From NCBI RefSeq assembly GCF_000003195.3, contig NC_012871.2, positions 3,893,997-3,957,996 on the forward strand: a stretch of 64,000 nt of DNA. The letters run 5' to 3'. This document shows, piece by piece, positions 45,240 through 57,108 of the stretch; positions within the stretch are counted from its first letter, which is position 1, and every line of letters starts with the position of its first letter. Position numbers and translations under genes: made by a program. This DNA is from Sorghum bicolor (Eukaryota > Streptophyta > Magnoliopsida > Poales > Poaceae). A model generated the notes under the pieces. It was given only the letters and a program-made list of their open reading frames with translations. It did not search any database and was not told where the DNA came from.

Positions 45240-47205
45240 TGAAAGCCCTAGTTTGGTTTTGGATAATTGATGAAACCCTAAGTACTAACCTCTATACTAA
45301 GTGTGTGTAGACTTAATAAGGTTGGTACATGCCAAGTGATGGAGCAAGTGATGATCATGGTGATGATGGTGATGACCACAAGATGATCAAGTGCTCAACT
45401 TAGAAAAGAAGAAAGAGAAAAACAAACCCTATGGAGATCAAGGCAAAGGTATTGCTTAGGGTTTTGGTTTTAGTGATCAAGACACCATAGAGGGTGTGAT
45501 CACATTTAGGATAGATAGCCGTACTATAAAGAGGGGAATTCTTTGGCTAAGCGGTTATCAAGTGCCACTAGGTGTCATTGTTCATGTGCATGCATTTAGA
45601 ACCTAGTGAGCTAACTTAACTCCTTCGAAGAAAATGATTGTGAAAATGCTAACACTCGTGCACATGTTGGTTTACACATTGTGGTGTTGGCACACTTTGA
45701 GAAGGGTGTTGAAGTTTGAAGGGTTGAGAGAGGATGGGTTCCTCTCTCCCTCCCGCCGAGCTTGCAAGGCGGGATTCGGCGCTTTTCGAGAAAATAAAGT
45801 GCATATTTTCTATTGCGCCGGAGGGAAATTTGGTGAAGTCGCGGGAGTGTTTCTCGCTGAGAAAACATTCACCGGACGCTGGCTCAGAGGCACCGAACGC
45901 TGTGTATGAGCGTCCGGTGTGCAGACAGTGCCTGGCCCAGCTAGGGTAAGGCACCGGACGATAGGCACCGGACGCTGGCTTGAGCGTCCGGTGGTGTGCG
46001 TCCGGTGTGCGTGCGTTTTGCGACCCTCTCTGCGCATGGGTCCGGTGAGCACCGGACGCTGAGGGTGCGTCCGGTGGCTTGCGTCCGGTGAACCTGCGAG
46101 TTTGCGGAACTCTCTGCGCATAGGTCCGGTGAGCACCAGACGCTGAGGGTGCGTCCGGTGGCTTGCGTCCGGTGCTCTGCAGGTTACCGTTAGGCTCTGA
46201 CACGCGGATGTTGTTGGAGCACCGGACGCTGGTGTTGAGCGTCCGGTGCCCCTTTAAGAGCGTCCGGTGACCCCGAGTTTTTGCCCAGTGAAAGAGCCAA
46301 CGGCTCTATTTGTTTGAGGGGCTATAAATACGTGTTTGGCCGGCTTGGGCTCACTCTCTTGGCATTCTAACATACTTGACATCCTTGTGAGCCTAAGCAA
46401 ACACCTCCCACTCATCTCCTTCTTAGATTATACATCTTTGTGAGATTGGGAGTGATTCCAAGTGCATTTGCTTGAGTGATTGCATCTAGTGGCACTTGGG
46501 GATCGATTTGGCTGCGGTTTTCTTGTTACTCTTGGTGGTTGCCGCCACCTAGACGGCTTGGAGCAGCAGAGGAGGATTGGCACGAGTTGGTGATTGTTCG
46601 TGGCCATCTCCTGGTGATTGTGAGAGGTTTGTGCCTACCTCGGCGGAGAGCCAAAGGCAACATTAGTGGATTGCTCGTGTCATTGAGCTACCTCACTTGT
46701 GGGTAGGTTCTTGTGGTGTCCTAGTGAGGACGAGGTTCGTGCTACACCCCTTAGCCACCGAACCACCAAGTGTTGGTCGACACAACGGGGACGTAGCGTG
46801 CCGGCAAGCACGTGAACCTCGGGAGAAAAATCGGTGTCTCAATTGTGTTTGATTGGCATTCTCCCGGTGCTTGATTGTTTATATTGGTGATTGGTTCATC
46901 CCCTACACGGCGGTATAAATATCACATCTTATCTTTACTTACCGCAAACTAGTGTAATTAGTTTAGTTGCTTACTTTGACTTGTGTAGCTTAGTTCTCTA
47001 GTGTAACTTGTAAAGTCTTAGTTCTTGTGTGCATAGAGATCTTAGCAACTTGAATTGTTGGGTAGGTGGCTTGCAAACACCCCTTTAGAGCTAGAGCAAA
47101 AAGCTTCGCTTTGTTATTTACTAACCTTTTGCTCTAGTGAGTTTGTAGAATTCTTTAAATAGGCTATTCACCCCCCCCCCCCTCTAGCCATATTAGGACC
47201 TTTCA
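45240..47205 (+). mobile_element. Solo LTR, probably SIRE/Maximus-type Ty1 retrotransposon
   Basis: 1,966 bp from TGAAAGCCCTAGTTTGGTTT to ATATTAGGACCTTTCA, with TG...CA ends (TGAAAG/CTTTCA). The perfect 5-bp duplication GCCAC flanks it at 45235-45239 and 47206-47210. TATAAATA-like promoter at about 46323 (GGGGCTATAAATACGTG), then R/U5. A C-run sits near the right end, as in this LTR lineage. No internal genes or second LTR, so it is a solo LTR. Lineage assignment is from remembered end sequences. Confidence 0.82.
45870..46275. repeat. Array of CACCGGACGC / GCGTCCGGTG motifs inside the LTR
   Basis: Well over a dozen exact or one-off copies of a 10-bp motif in both orientations, spaced 10-40 bp, just upstream of the LTR TATA box. 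CG-rich and able to form local hairpins. Confidence 0.85.
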
Positions 47206-47210
47206 GCCAC

Positions 47211-49200
47211 AGGAGGTGATCATTCAACACCGCTATACCCTATCCATCGTCGCCTCTCTAGCTACTCATGCAATTCTGACTGCTCAACGACATAGAACAT
47301 AGGAGGAGACCGTTGCCACCATCATCCATATCACGTCCATATCACATATACTCTAACAGTCACCCCAAGCCTCTTCACCTAGCGGCCAACCTTCTCTCCC
47401 TCATGCCTCGACGGCAACCAAGAAAGCGAAAGTCGAATGTTTATTGCTCAAGACCAAATTTGAAAGCCTTTTTGTTTACTCTAATTGTCAAGACGCGTAA
47501 TGTATAAGGTCGTCCATATACACAAGTAGAGAACAAACTTTTGATCTTAGCTTGTCTCGCTTGGAATTTGACTTGGGACTAATAAAGGATTTAGTCCTCG
47601 TTGAAACTACCAACTGGGACTAGAATCTCCTGCCCAATGGATAGTGCAGCAGCTTTTTGCAGCAGGGACCTTTTGACCCGGTTGATTACCTAGACCAAAG
47701 GTCCTTCAAAACCTTTAGTATGTTAGATGTGGTGTGCAGTTAAGTTGATAAGGAAGCTACACGTGAGACAAAGGGTCTTAGGTTTGAATCTCATGCATAG
47801 GGTGGCTTTTAGTCCTGGATGCATAACTCCGGATTCGCAATCCTGGTTGGAAAACCAGGATTAAATTAGGTTTCTCAACTGGGATTAAAGCCCACCTTTG
47901 TACAAGTGATAATCACCGGCTTGGGCTTAGGGTTGGTCATTTTCCCCAACGCTATGGATGCCCTAAAGGACGAATGTCAAACCAAACGATCTTCTTTTCC
48001 TCCCTTCTTCCGTGGAAGCAACCTAGTACGTGCTTTCACATCATTCAACGAACTTGTTTTTGTTGCAGATGATGATGCATGTACATGCGTCTCTCGGCAC
48101 GTAGTAGCCACGTATACAATATATAGCTTTGCTACCAACTAAGCATTTGTTTAAGCAGCAGTTTTCCGTGCCCACACTCTCTTGCTTATATTGTATGAAG
48201 GAGTTAAAAAGCGATCATGATCTAGTATATATGCAAGTGGCAGCCTGTGTAACCTTTGGTTCAACAGGTACATTTGACCTGCAGCAGGGGCAGTAGCTAG
48301 GTCATGCAGGCTGCAGCCAAGTTTATTTTTTTGCAGAGTGCTTTGTCCTGCACCCAGGCTGCGGCATGCTCTAGTTAGTTTAATTTCCTGATATGTAATA
48401 ATTAACTCCGATCGATCCCTTAATTAGTAGCTTCCGTGCACCATCCGATACGTAAATAAAGCTATACTTTATTCGTTTGATCTCCTCCAGTCCTCTCCGG
48501 ATTCGAAATGAAATTTACATGCAATCTAGCAGCGGTTGTTAGTATATCTAGCTTGTCTTCTTCCTGTAGCCTTCCCCTTTATTAATTTCTTGGATTTTTT
48601 TCTTCCCGGCCGCCCTCCATGAGATCATGGTACTTTTCTATACAATAATAATTATTTCAATAATCATGGTAAGTACTTGTAGTCTTGTATGTACGCATAC
48701 GTACTTTCTAACAAAATTTAGCTAGCTTTCCTCCTATATTTTCTTCAGCATATATGCAATAATCTGGTTGTCTGATTGGAACCATTGTCAAAATCCACCG
48801 GTAAAGTAGAGCCATGTTTGGGCGTCTGCGAAAAAAAAAACTCATTGTTTTATTGTTGTCAACATTACTACCCCACATAATCCCATGTCAAATCCCTCTC
48901 AAACTTGTCTAGATCTGGTGGCTTGCCAAGTCGCCATTGTGAGCGCGAGGCACCTCGATCGATCCAGATTTCAATTCACTAGGTGGGCCTGAGCGTTCAT
49001 TTACAATTATTCTAACCCTATATATATAGCACCGCCAAGGTATGTTGTATTAAACTTTTTTCTCTAAATATATAAAGACACATGTTATATTAAAAATTTT
49101 CTCTATCTTAATATAAAGACACGTGTTAATGTAATCGAGAAAAAAAACCTCGATATGGATCCCGCCCTAGCTAATCTCTCCATTGGCCCTTCGCCGCCAT
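47211..49200. other. Intergenic repeats, no supported gene
   Basis: 47540-47915 is MITE-like, with GGGACTA and TTAGTCC motifs ending AAAGCCCACCTTTGTACAAG. A tRNA-like A/B box pair lies at 47731-47791. The rest is AT-rich. Confidence 0.5.
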
Positions 49201-49207
49201 TGTCAGG

Positions 49208-49750
49208 CAGGGGCGTCCCGCAGCCCGTGCAGGCCGTGCGACCGAACTGGGCCCCAAAATTTATGGGCGCCAAAAATTTACTAAGTGTCCTAAGTATATA
49301 TAATAATTTTAGGTTTATTTTAATTAGTAAATTAATCACAGAGACAATAAACGTGGCCTGCTACTTCCTTCGAAAGAAAGCACATTGAATCCATGATCCT
49401 AAGTTAGAAAAGTCTATAGCCAGTAATTCTTTTTCACATAAGTTTTTAACCCTTCTTGAGTTTATGACTTTGTCCCTTGGACTTGTTCCTCGCCTTCGGT
49501 GTTGTTTGTCGCTCAAGAGTCGAGACCTAGTAGCAATCCTAGACAGCCGGACCCAGATTAGGACGCCAGACGGAGATCATTGCCTAGTATAAATTCCATG
49601 CACGACCCCTATTTTATTTAGTTAATCTTTTATACATTGTCTCTGTAATATATTAATATTTAATATTATCTTTTTTAGATTTTGACAATAGATGCTAGGC
49701 CTTCACTTATTGTTTTGAACTAGGCCTCATATTTGGTCGGGACGCCCCTG
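49208..49750. mobile_element. Small hAT-like non-autonomous element
   Basis: 543 bp with inverted ends CAGGGGCGTCCCG and CGGGACGCCCCTG. The 7-bp direct repeat TGTCAGG abuts both ends (49201-49207 and 49751-49757), near the 8-bp target duplication typical of hAT. No transposase. Confidence 0.8.
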
Positions 49751-50235
49751 TGTCAGGGTGAGTGGGTGACCTTCCTCTTCGATCGGCTGACCTTCCTTCC
49801 TCCTTTATTTGGTCAATCAAATCCTATAGTAATAATCCCGTTTACTTGTTTCCAACACACACTGGGATCGGATCGGCCATCGGAGTCTGACGATCCAAAC
49901 ACTAGCTAGCTACGAAGCAGCTGCTAGCCTGCTAGCATCAGCCCATACGCATGCGCAAATGCACCCTCTCGTCAGCACGCAGACTGCAGGGTTCCTCTGA
50001 AACCTGCAGGCAGCAGCAGCTAGCCGCCAGCAGGGGCGCCGTAACGTTCCTGCGCGCGGCATGGCATGCAGCTTCGGCGTCGTCCAGCCGGGTCCGGGCG
50101 GGCGGGGCAGTGTATTTTATCCGCCCTCTGACCTTGTCGTGACGGCAAAGCGCATATTCATTCAACGCGCGTACTTTTCTTGACGGCCGGTTTGGTGTGT
50201 GATTATTGCTGATTATTAGCCACGTACTAGTGGAG

Positions 50236-50249
50236 TTATATATATATAC
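50236..50249 (+). promoter_or_regulatory. TATA box of the VQ gene
   Basis: TTATATATATATAC about 165 bp upstream of the ATG at 50407. Confidence 0.65.
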
Positions 50250-50406
50250 AACTCGTCGCCTCAAACGCCTTCCAGTTCCAGAGCCGATCGTCCAGCAGCA
50301 CGCAGAGCGCTCTTCGTTCGTTCATCGACCCTCCATCGCCGGCCATTGATTGATTCCGACGAAGCTCGCGAGAAAACTTGTCATCATCATCATCATCGGC
50401 CAATTA

Positions 50407-50943
50407 ATGATGCAACACAACACCACCACCACCGTGTCGTCGCCGGCCAAGAGAGGGATCGTGAGCCTGCAGGGCCCGAGGCCACTGCCGCTGAGCCTGC
50501 CAACCACGTCGCCGCCTCGGCCGTCCAAGAGACCCCGCGTCGTCGTCGTCAACGGCGGCGGCGACGACGATAATGTCAGGGCACCGCAGGCGGCGGCGGC
50601 GCCAGGGCCAGTGATCCTGTACGAGCACACGCCCAGGGTCATCCACGCGCGCCCCGACGAGTTCAAGGCCCTCGTGCAGAGGCTCACCGGCCGGCCGCAA
50701 CCGACCGCGGGCCGCGGCGATCAGGATCATCAGGAGGCCGTGCTTCGGCCGGCAGTGCAGCCGCCGTCGTCGCAGTCGCAGCAGGACCCCCTGGTGCTCA
50801 CGCTCGGGCAGCAGCAGGTCCCGCTCCCGCCGCCGGTGCTGCCTTCGCCGGGCGGTGCTGCTGGTGGTGGCTTCCTTCTCTCCCCGGGAAGCTTCCTCTT
50901 CTCGCCCGCCACCATGCAGGCCATACAGGAGCTCATCAGCTGA
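50407..50943 (+). CDS. VQ-motif protein, MKS1-like
   Basis: Intronless, 178 residues. VQ motif FKALVQRLTG at 86-95, the core that binds group I and IIc WRKY factors. N-terminal GPRPLPLSL (23-31) and the ILYEHTPRVIHARPDEF lead-in match the MAP kinase substrate 1 (MKS1) branch. A basic SKRPR (40-44) is a likely nuclear signal. The C-terminus has several Ser-Pro sites (LPSPGG, LLSPGS, LFSPAT), possible MAPK targets, and ends QAIQELIS. MKS1 couples MPK4 to WRKY33 in Arabidopsis defence; the same kind of role is inferred. The frame is open 57 nt further upstream but without an ATG. The first ATG in frame is at 50407, with a second directly after. Confidence 0.88.
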   Translation: MMQHNTTTTVSSPAKRGIVSLQGPRPLPLSLPTTSPPRPSKRPRVVVVNGGGDDDNVRAPQAAAAPGPVILYEHTPRVIHARPDEFKALVQRLTGRPQPTAGRGDQDHQEAVLRPAVQPPSSQSQQDPLVLTLGQQQVPLPPPVLPSPGGAAGGGFLLSPGSFLFSPATMQAIQELIS

Positions 50944-51876
50944 CCGCTTTCGCCCTTCTTCAGCTCTACTCCATCTCTAGTCGAATCTCCAGCTAGCTGC
51001 AGGCCTAGCTTTTGCCAACCAAGGGAGAGAGGGAGAGAGAGAGAGGAGTAACTAGTTCTTTCATTCTTTTATGAGCAAATATAATACATACTACTGGTAA
51101 TAACACAGAGTAGTTGCAGCATTGGTTAATTGAAATCATATTATCACCCGATCGATTACCTGTCAGGTGTTCTTTTTTATTTTTTTTATTTTATCCACCA
51201 CTGCAACGTACTGTATGTGATGATCAATACATTTGTGTACATGTCTTTATCGTTTATTCATTAAATAAATTTATTTATGTTGGTACAGTATAATAATTTC
51301 GTAGTGCTTTTCCCAGTCTCGATCTGCATATATATGACTGATGATAGCAAATATACTCGCAACGTGCCAACGTGTCCTGTCTCAAATAACGATCAGAATA
51401 TTTCGTTCTCTCATAAAAATTACTCTTGCAGAAATATATATAGTCACCCGGCCCCTGCTACTAGTAGAATACTACTATACAGCATCCTAATCTGAACACT
51501 CATATCTCTACTGCACGAAGTGCTTGCATATACCCTATAATCTGCTGCGTTCGCTATACTAGAGTCAGCAAATGCTCGCGCGATGTTTTTTCTTTATTTA
51601 TTAAGCAGTGACGTTTCAAGCAAATTGCTAGTGAAGTAGTGAAGTAGTAGATTTTGTGTTACCAAATCCTAATTGTTAGATGACCTTCGCCTTGCATATA
51701 TTTAATTTACGATGCCTTTTACGGTCCTTGGAGAGGTATCGAAATGAAATGAAAAAAGAAACTTGTGGGATTTAGCTTATTACCTACGTACAAAATTAAT
51801 GGGTACCTCACAAGTTATAAATAGAGGTACCTCTCTAAAGATGGGAAACTAATAAGTGGTTTTGTAGGAAAAATAA

Positions 51877-52165
51877 TATTCCCTCCAGTCTTACAAAATA
51901 TATAAAGTGATGTTATGTGATTTGAAATTTGTTCCAGAAAAAATAATGTGCTGAGCTTTAGACACATTTTTGGAACATAGGAGAATCTGCATGTGCAACA
52001 AATCCGGCCTTTAATTTTGCGCATGTTAATTAGGCAAGTAAAGCAGGGGACATCCCTTTTTAAGAGAATCAAGTGCAACAAACTAAGGGTATTAGAGATA
52101 TTTCTCTTCTCTACTAATGTGTCTGAAAAATCCTAGAAGTCGTTTTTTTGACACAGAGGGAATAT
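51877..52165. mobile_element. Stowaway-like MITE
   Basis: Left TATTCCCTCCAGTCTTACAA and inverted right CAGAGGGAATA, about 289 bp. Confidence 0.5.
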
Positions 52166-52709
52166 TTGTCAGCGTCCACTGATAAGATTGTCATTCTAAG
52201 ACTATACATTACCGTTGGTCCCCCCAAAACTCCCAGCTCCCACAAAACAAGGTTCATCTTGACTGCATTAATATTTTCATAAGGACATTGCTAGAGTAGG
52301 TTAGCTACCCTTCATATATAAAACATTTGGAAACATTCAGCGGCCTTACTTGAATTCAAAAAACATTGAGCTGCCTTACTCCACTAACTAATAACCAGCA
52401 TCTGTTACTTGCATGTAAATCTATCACTTTCAGCCCTGAAAGTGGGGTACTTTTTTAATTATATACTGCATCTGTTCTCTAATATTACAGTGCATTCTAT
52501 AAATTAAAAGACAACTTAAGGAAATACTCAAATAACACATGTACCCATAGATTATTCTAATTATAGAGTTTCTCTTCAATTCGTGGCTTTTTTTTAACAA
52601 ATCTTGCCAAATCGAAATATAATCATTATATAGAATATCTGTATTTCAATATAAATTAAAGAAGTCATAATGCACTCTATTTCACGACTGAAGAAGTATG
52701 TGAAAATAC

Positions 52710-52812
52710 TGTTGGTTTGGCTGATAAGTCATGACAGAAAATACTGTTGGCTGATTTATTGTGAGATAAACACTGCAATGGCTGGCAGATTCGGGTGATA
52801 AGCCCAAACAAA
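52710..52812. mobile_element. MITE, family C
   Basis: TGTTGGTTTGGCTGATAAG to GGTGATAAGCCCAAACAAAC, with GGCTGATTTATTGTGAGA inside. Confidence 0.7.
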
Positions 52813-53365
52813 CATTGACAGTTGAACTAACACTTGCATAAACCCATGCTCTTGGCCATGATTGCAATTATAAGCCTAACTAATATATGCAAACTTTTCT
52901 TTGCATATGGTAGTCAACAGGCGTCAGCACAATCAGTGCTGGTTTAATCTGCTGACATCTTCCAAGCAAATCGTGTTCAAGTATTGTAGCCGGCCTGAAA
53001 ACCCATCCATTCCCATGATTGGCCTAGACCTTGTCAACTGATTTAGTGCAGCTTGACAAAATCTTTCAACTGCAGTGCTTATCAGATCAGATGTCACCAC
53101 ATTGTTGTCTATAAGATTGACATGATCGATCATTCAATCAGGTCAACAGTTCTTGTAATCCTGACTTACGAATCTGAACTCGATCTGTCTTAAGAAACAA
53201 ACGCAATAAATGTAATAATATGAAGTAATTAACAATTTTTCAGGTTGAAGGGATAGTATGCAGAGAATGGAAGACAAGCTGATAACTGGAGAAGTTGCAT
53301 CATCTGCAGAATTCAATTGAAACCCCAATAAGGCTCTATCCCATCGGCATGTATATGATGATATG

Positions 53366-53422
53366 GAGAGAGAGAGAGAGAGTGTGTGTGTATGTGTGTG
53401 TGAGAGAGAGAGCGCGCGCAAA
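53366..53422. repeat. (GA)n(GT)n(GA)n compound microsatellite
   Basis: GA run, then GT run with one TATG, then GA, ending CGCGCGC. Confidence 0.9.
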
Positions 53423-55686
53423 GGAATAAGTGAGAGAAAGAAGGCATTCAAAAAACTTCGGGTTGGTTTATTTGTCAGAGAGAATCTTGACCTCATCAGC
53501 TCATTCAAAAAAAATTGACACAAATGGTGATGACACAAAGATGATATTTCTACTAGTTCAATAGCATGATATCAACTATAAGTTTGACAAACAACGACGT
53601 AGTCAAATGATAATAAAAATGAAGTCACATTATACTAATTTGGACTGATGGGTGATATAATAAGAAATACGTAGCATGGAGGTTCAGAGGCTCATCATGT
53701 ACATGCACAACACTTGCTTAGAGAATATATTTTAGGGCAACTCCAAGAGACTCTTTATATTATTTTCTAGTTTATAGAAATAGAAATTTTGGTGAAAAAA
53801 ACCCTGTAGAAATCTTTAAATATAGGCATCCTTTATTCAAAAATCCTCTCTAGCCAAATATGGAAAGCGAGGATGGCCCTAGAGCGCACATGATATAAAA
53901 AAGTTGTTGAAGAGTACAAAAATAAAGAAAATGATTTTGCTCAAATGACTCTCCAAATGATGAGTTATAAAGAAAATTTTTAGAAAGACTCTTATATATG
54001 CTCTACTAAGTTTTGCTTTTGAATTGAGCTTGGACATAGGAATTGGATATACAAGCTTGTTGGTTAATTAGTTCGGTATTTTATAGTGTATGAACTGTGA
54101 ATATACTAGTTAACTGACCAAACCAATTCTAGAAACTGAAATCATTGATATTGCTTATTAACCATACAAATGAAAATTCAAGAAAGACAGTAATTTAGTT
54201 TTGAACTAGCATATATGTCCGTGCGTTGCAATGAGAGAAAAATTATCAACTGTTATTTATGTTTTGTCCTTTCTCTAAAATTAAAATCTATAATTCATTT
54301 ATGAGAACCATGACATCCATAATATTAATTAATATTAGCAATAATTCTATAGTATGTATCAAGTTAAAATATAACGTTGATAGATCTGTTATCCAGCTGC
54401 AAAGCATAGAAGAGAAATATTTGGATGCCAATGTATCATAACTTTTTTTTACACTACGCATGTGTTGCTAAAGTTAAAAATCAAGCTCTCTAAAACTTTC
54501 TTTAAGGATCATAAAAATATGTAATTCTAATCTATGATTAAAGTCGACAAGAAATTACTTGTAGGCCGTTTGGTTACATGTTTTTTCACCGCTGTATAGC
54601 CATGTTCGGTTTGTCACACGAGTCCAGCAAAGCGGGCCGGCCCATCTTGGTTAGTTAGGCCCTTAGTGGAAATAAACCAGAGAAACCAACAAACCCTTGC
54701 AAATTCCCCTAAAACAAACAAGCCCGTGCAAATCCTAGTTTTTTTCCCCCCAACAGCTTGCAAATCATAGTTGCCGTCCCGTTACCGTGTCACGTGTCAT
54801 TTTTTAAAAGGAAAATACATCAAATAAAGTAGGGCTGTATAGCTATGTGCAAAACAATTAATCTCCCTATTCTAAATTTCAAACTATATAGTTCACTTTA
54901 AGTCTTTAATTTTATTCTAAGTTAAGCAATGATCAAGGCTTTAGAAAAATATTAATATTTACAAGGTCAAATAAAATGCAGCATTAATAAATATTTCATG
55001 ACAAATTTAATGGCGCTAATTTGATGTTATAGATATGGGTGTATTTACTCTAAAACTTGTTAAAAAAATAGAGAAGTTTGATTTAGGAAAACATATATTA
55101 TTGTACATAGAGTTTACACATGACGGCTAAGATTTATTGTGCTTTGGAAATAAGTTGGATCCAAATCTTATCTAAGCATTAGTATAAGACTAACAAACCT
55201 GTTCATATGTTTCAACTAAGCATACAGTTTATTTTGTGGTCACTCGGACGATTTGTGGCTCAGAGATTTATATAGTAATCACGTCATTATTCTAATATGA
55301 TTTAGTATTGGATTGGACTCTGTTCGAAACATAGTCTCATGTGTCAGATTTGAATTGTGCTAGCCGTAGATTAAATACACAGTTTTATGTTGAATTTGGA
55401 TTGAGAATATGTGGACGTTCGAAACGTAGACTTGAATTATGCTAGGTTTAGATTAGAAAGATGGTTTCATGTTAAATTTGGATTGAGAACGTGTGGACGA
55501 CAATAGTGAGGTGCCAAAGCAAGGCATAGAAGAGCTAGAAGAGGTACAGAGCTCGACAGGTTTCCATTTCCACCCAAGAATTTGTTGACAGATAAATATG
55601 GCTCTGTTCTTGCCCGTAATAAAGATAAAGTTCACGTCAGCTACAAGCACACACATGTAAAGTACACTCACTCTCCTAGCTGATCA

Positions 55687-56547
55687 CTACAACACGTACG
55701 GCAGCAATGCTTTGATCCTCGCCGGGAACTCCTGGAACTTGGACTGGTACCACCTCCTGGTGGCGCAGCTCCGGCCGGCGAGGTAGGCCGCCGTCCCGGT
55801 GGCGACGGCGAGCGCGTACAGCGTCTGCGCGATCATGGCGAAGCCGAAGAAGGCGAGGATCTCGAAGAGGTAGTGCGGGCAGGTGACGAGCCCGAACAGG
55901 CCGCCCCTGGGGATCTTGTACCCCTTGTCGTCGCCGCCGCCGTCTCCGGTTCGAGCTCTCAGCCTGGAGAGGAGGTAGTGGTGGTAGAAGTTGCCGGCGA
56001 GGCCGACGGCGAAGACGAGCACGCCCGGGTAGAGCATGTCGACGGCGGGGTCCGGGAGGTCGTGGCTGAGGTGCTGCGCGTAGATCATGGTGGCCGTGCT
56101 GAGCAGGTAGCTGCAGGAGATGGTGGCCGCCGTGCCCAGCGGCATGCTCCCGCTGTACCGGTGCACGAACAGCACCTCGAGAACCCGCTTGAGGAAGTGG
56201 GCGGCGAGCGCGGCGCTGAGGAGCTGCGCGCGCGCGCCTTCGACGGCGCCCGGCACGGCGAAGGACGCGGCGGCGGCGAGGAGCGCCGGGGCGTAGGCCA
56301 GCAGCATCCCGTCGCGGCTTCTCATCAAGAGCGCGCCCGTGCCGCCGCCGCCGCCGCCCCGCTTGTTGTTGTTCCCGCCGCCCGCCACGACGTGCCAGAA
56401 CTTGGAGTAGGCCATGTGTTCGCCGCGGAGCTCGGCGAGGCCCGCGTTCGCCATGGACACCAGCGACACCGCAGACATCGCCGCCACGTACGCCGACCCC
56501 GGCGGCGGGTACAGGAACGGGAGCCACGACGTCGTCGACGGCCACAT
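55687..56547 (-). CDS. Steroid 5-alpha-reductase (3-oxo-5-alpha-steroid 4-dehydrogenase) family protein
   Basis: Intronless, 286 residues, multi-pass membrane protein. Start chosen at MWPSTTSWLPFLYPPP (56547): that N-terminus matches the family, and the longer open frame upstream (to 56655) encodes low-complexity residues. Several hydrophobic helices, a Gly/Asn-rich insert (GGGNNNKRGGGGGG), then the C-terminal reductase domain: GNFYHHYLL, YKIPRGGLFGLVTCPHYLFEI and the terminal RRWYQSKFQEFPARIKALLPYVL. The conserved His/Tyr/Asn residues used for NADPH binding in DET2-type enzymes appear present. It looks closer to the Arabidopsis At5g16010-like branch than to DET2 or polyprenol reductase; that branch's substrate is not well established. 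It probably reduces an enone or enoyl group in ER lipid or steroid metabolism. Confidence 0.88.
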   Translation of the reverse strand: MWPSTTSWLPFLYPPPGSAYVAAMSAVSLVSMANAGLAELRGEHMAYSKFWHVVAGGGNNNKRGGGGGGTGALLMRSRDGMLLAYAPALLAAAASFAVPGAVEGARAQLLSAALAAHFLKRVLEVLFVHRYSGSMPLGTAATISCSYLLSTATMIYAQHLSHDLPDPAVDMLYPGVLVFAVGLAGNFYHHYLLSRLRARTGDGGGDDKGYKIPRGGLFGLVTCPHYLFEILAFFGFAMIAQTLYALAVATGTAAYLAGRSCATRRWYQSKFQEFPARIKALLPYVL

Positions 56548-56765
56548 CCTCCCTCCCCCTTCGATGGACGTGTGGTGGTCTGCTGCGGCGCGAAGTGCGT
56601 GATGTGTGGTGGAGTGGTGGACGGACGTACGCGCTCGGGGCCTTGCATTGTACACAAGGTGGGTACGAGATACTGGACACGTTCAGCGGCTCTACGTGTC
56701 GGTGCAGTAGCCGCTGGTACTTGGTAATGGTAGGAAACACAGCCACGTCGCGGCGTGCGGAGCGC

Positions 56766-56858
56766 GGCTTGTTCGCTTGAGCTTATCAGCCGAATATATC
56801 AACCATTTAGCCAAACAGTATTTTCTACCACGTCTTATCAGTCAAACGAATAAGACCA
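56766..56858. mobile_element. MITE, family C, upstream of the reductase gene
   Basis: GCTTGTTCGCTTGAGCTTAT to CTTATCAGTCAAACGAATAAG, with CAGTATTTTCTACCACG inside. Confidence 0.75.
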
Positions 56859-57108
56859 ACAAACTAGAACGACGAGAGGCATGACGACGACCGGCAACGG
56901 AGGTACATGGCAGCTGGCAAGTGGCAACTGGTTTTTCTGTTCACAAGAGAGTGAGAAACACATTGTTGAGCTACTAGATGTGTGGATTTAAGTTTCCTTA
57001 AAATTGATTACTGCAATAATAGCCACTTGGCGCTGGTGACCGAGACATCAAAATTGATGGCTGGAAAAGAATCAACCAGAATCTACCCAAGGAAACACAG
57101 ACTTATTT

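Larger units (their letters stand above)
50944..55686. other. Intergenic, AT-rich, MITEs and microsatellites
   Basis: VQ 3' UTR with a GA run at about 51029-51046. Stowaway-like element 51877-52165 (TATTCCCTCC / GAGGGAATA). Family C copy 52710-52812. GA/GT microsatellite 53366-53422. TGTCCGTGCGTTGCAATG near 54216 is a motif I associate with a common grass repeat. 53423-55686 has no supported gene. Confidence 0.6.

Noticed and set aside
45649..46203. 184-codon minus-strand frame with repeated FTGRKPPDAPSASGAHRT
   Set aside because: It is the translation of the CCGGACG motif array inside the solo LTR, not a gene.
50350..50406. N-terminal extension of the VQ gene
   Set aside because: No ATG in frame; the extension starts only at a TTG and encodes a hydrophobic Ile run.
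38646..50943. A functional Ca2+ kinase-VQ adaptor module
   Set aside because: The two genes are 7 kb apart on opposite strands with transposons between; nothing in the sequence links them.
53366..53422. Possible CRISPR-like regular spacing
   Set aside because: Only a compound microsatellite; no repeat-spacer pattern exists anywhere in the window.
55873..56727. 284-codon plus-strand frame opposite the reductase gene
   Set aside because: Low-complexity Gly/Arg/His translation, antisense to a well-supported gene.
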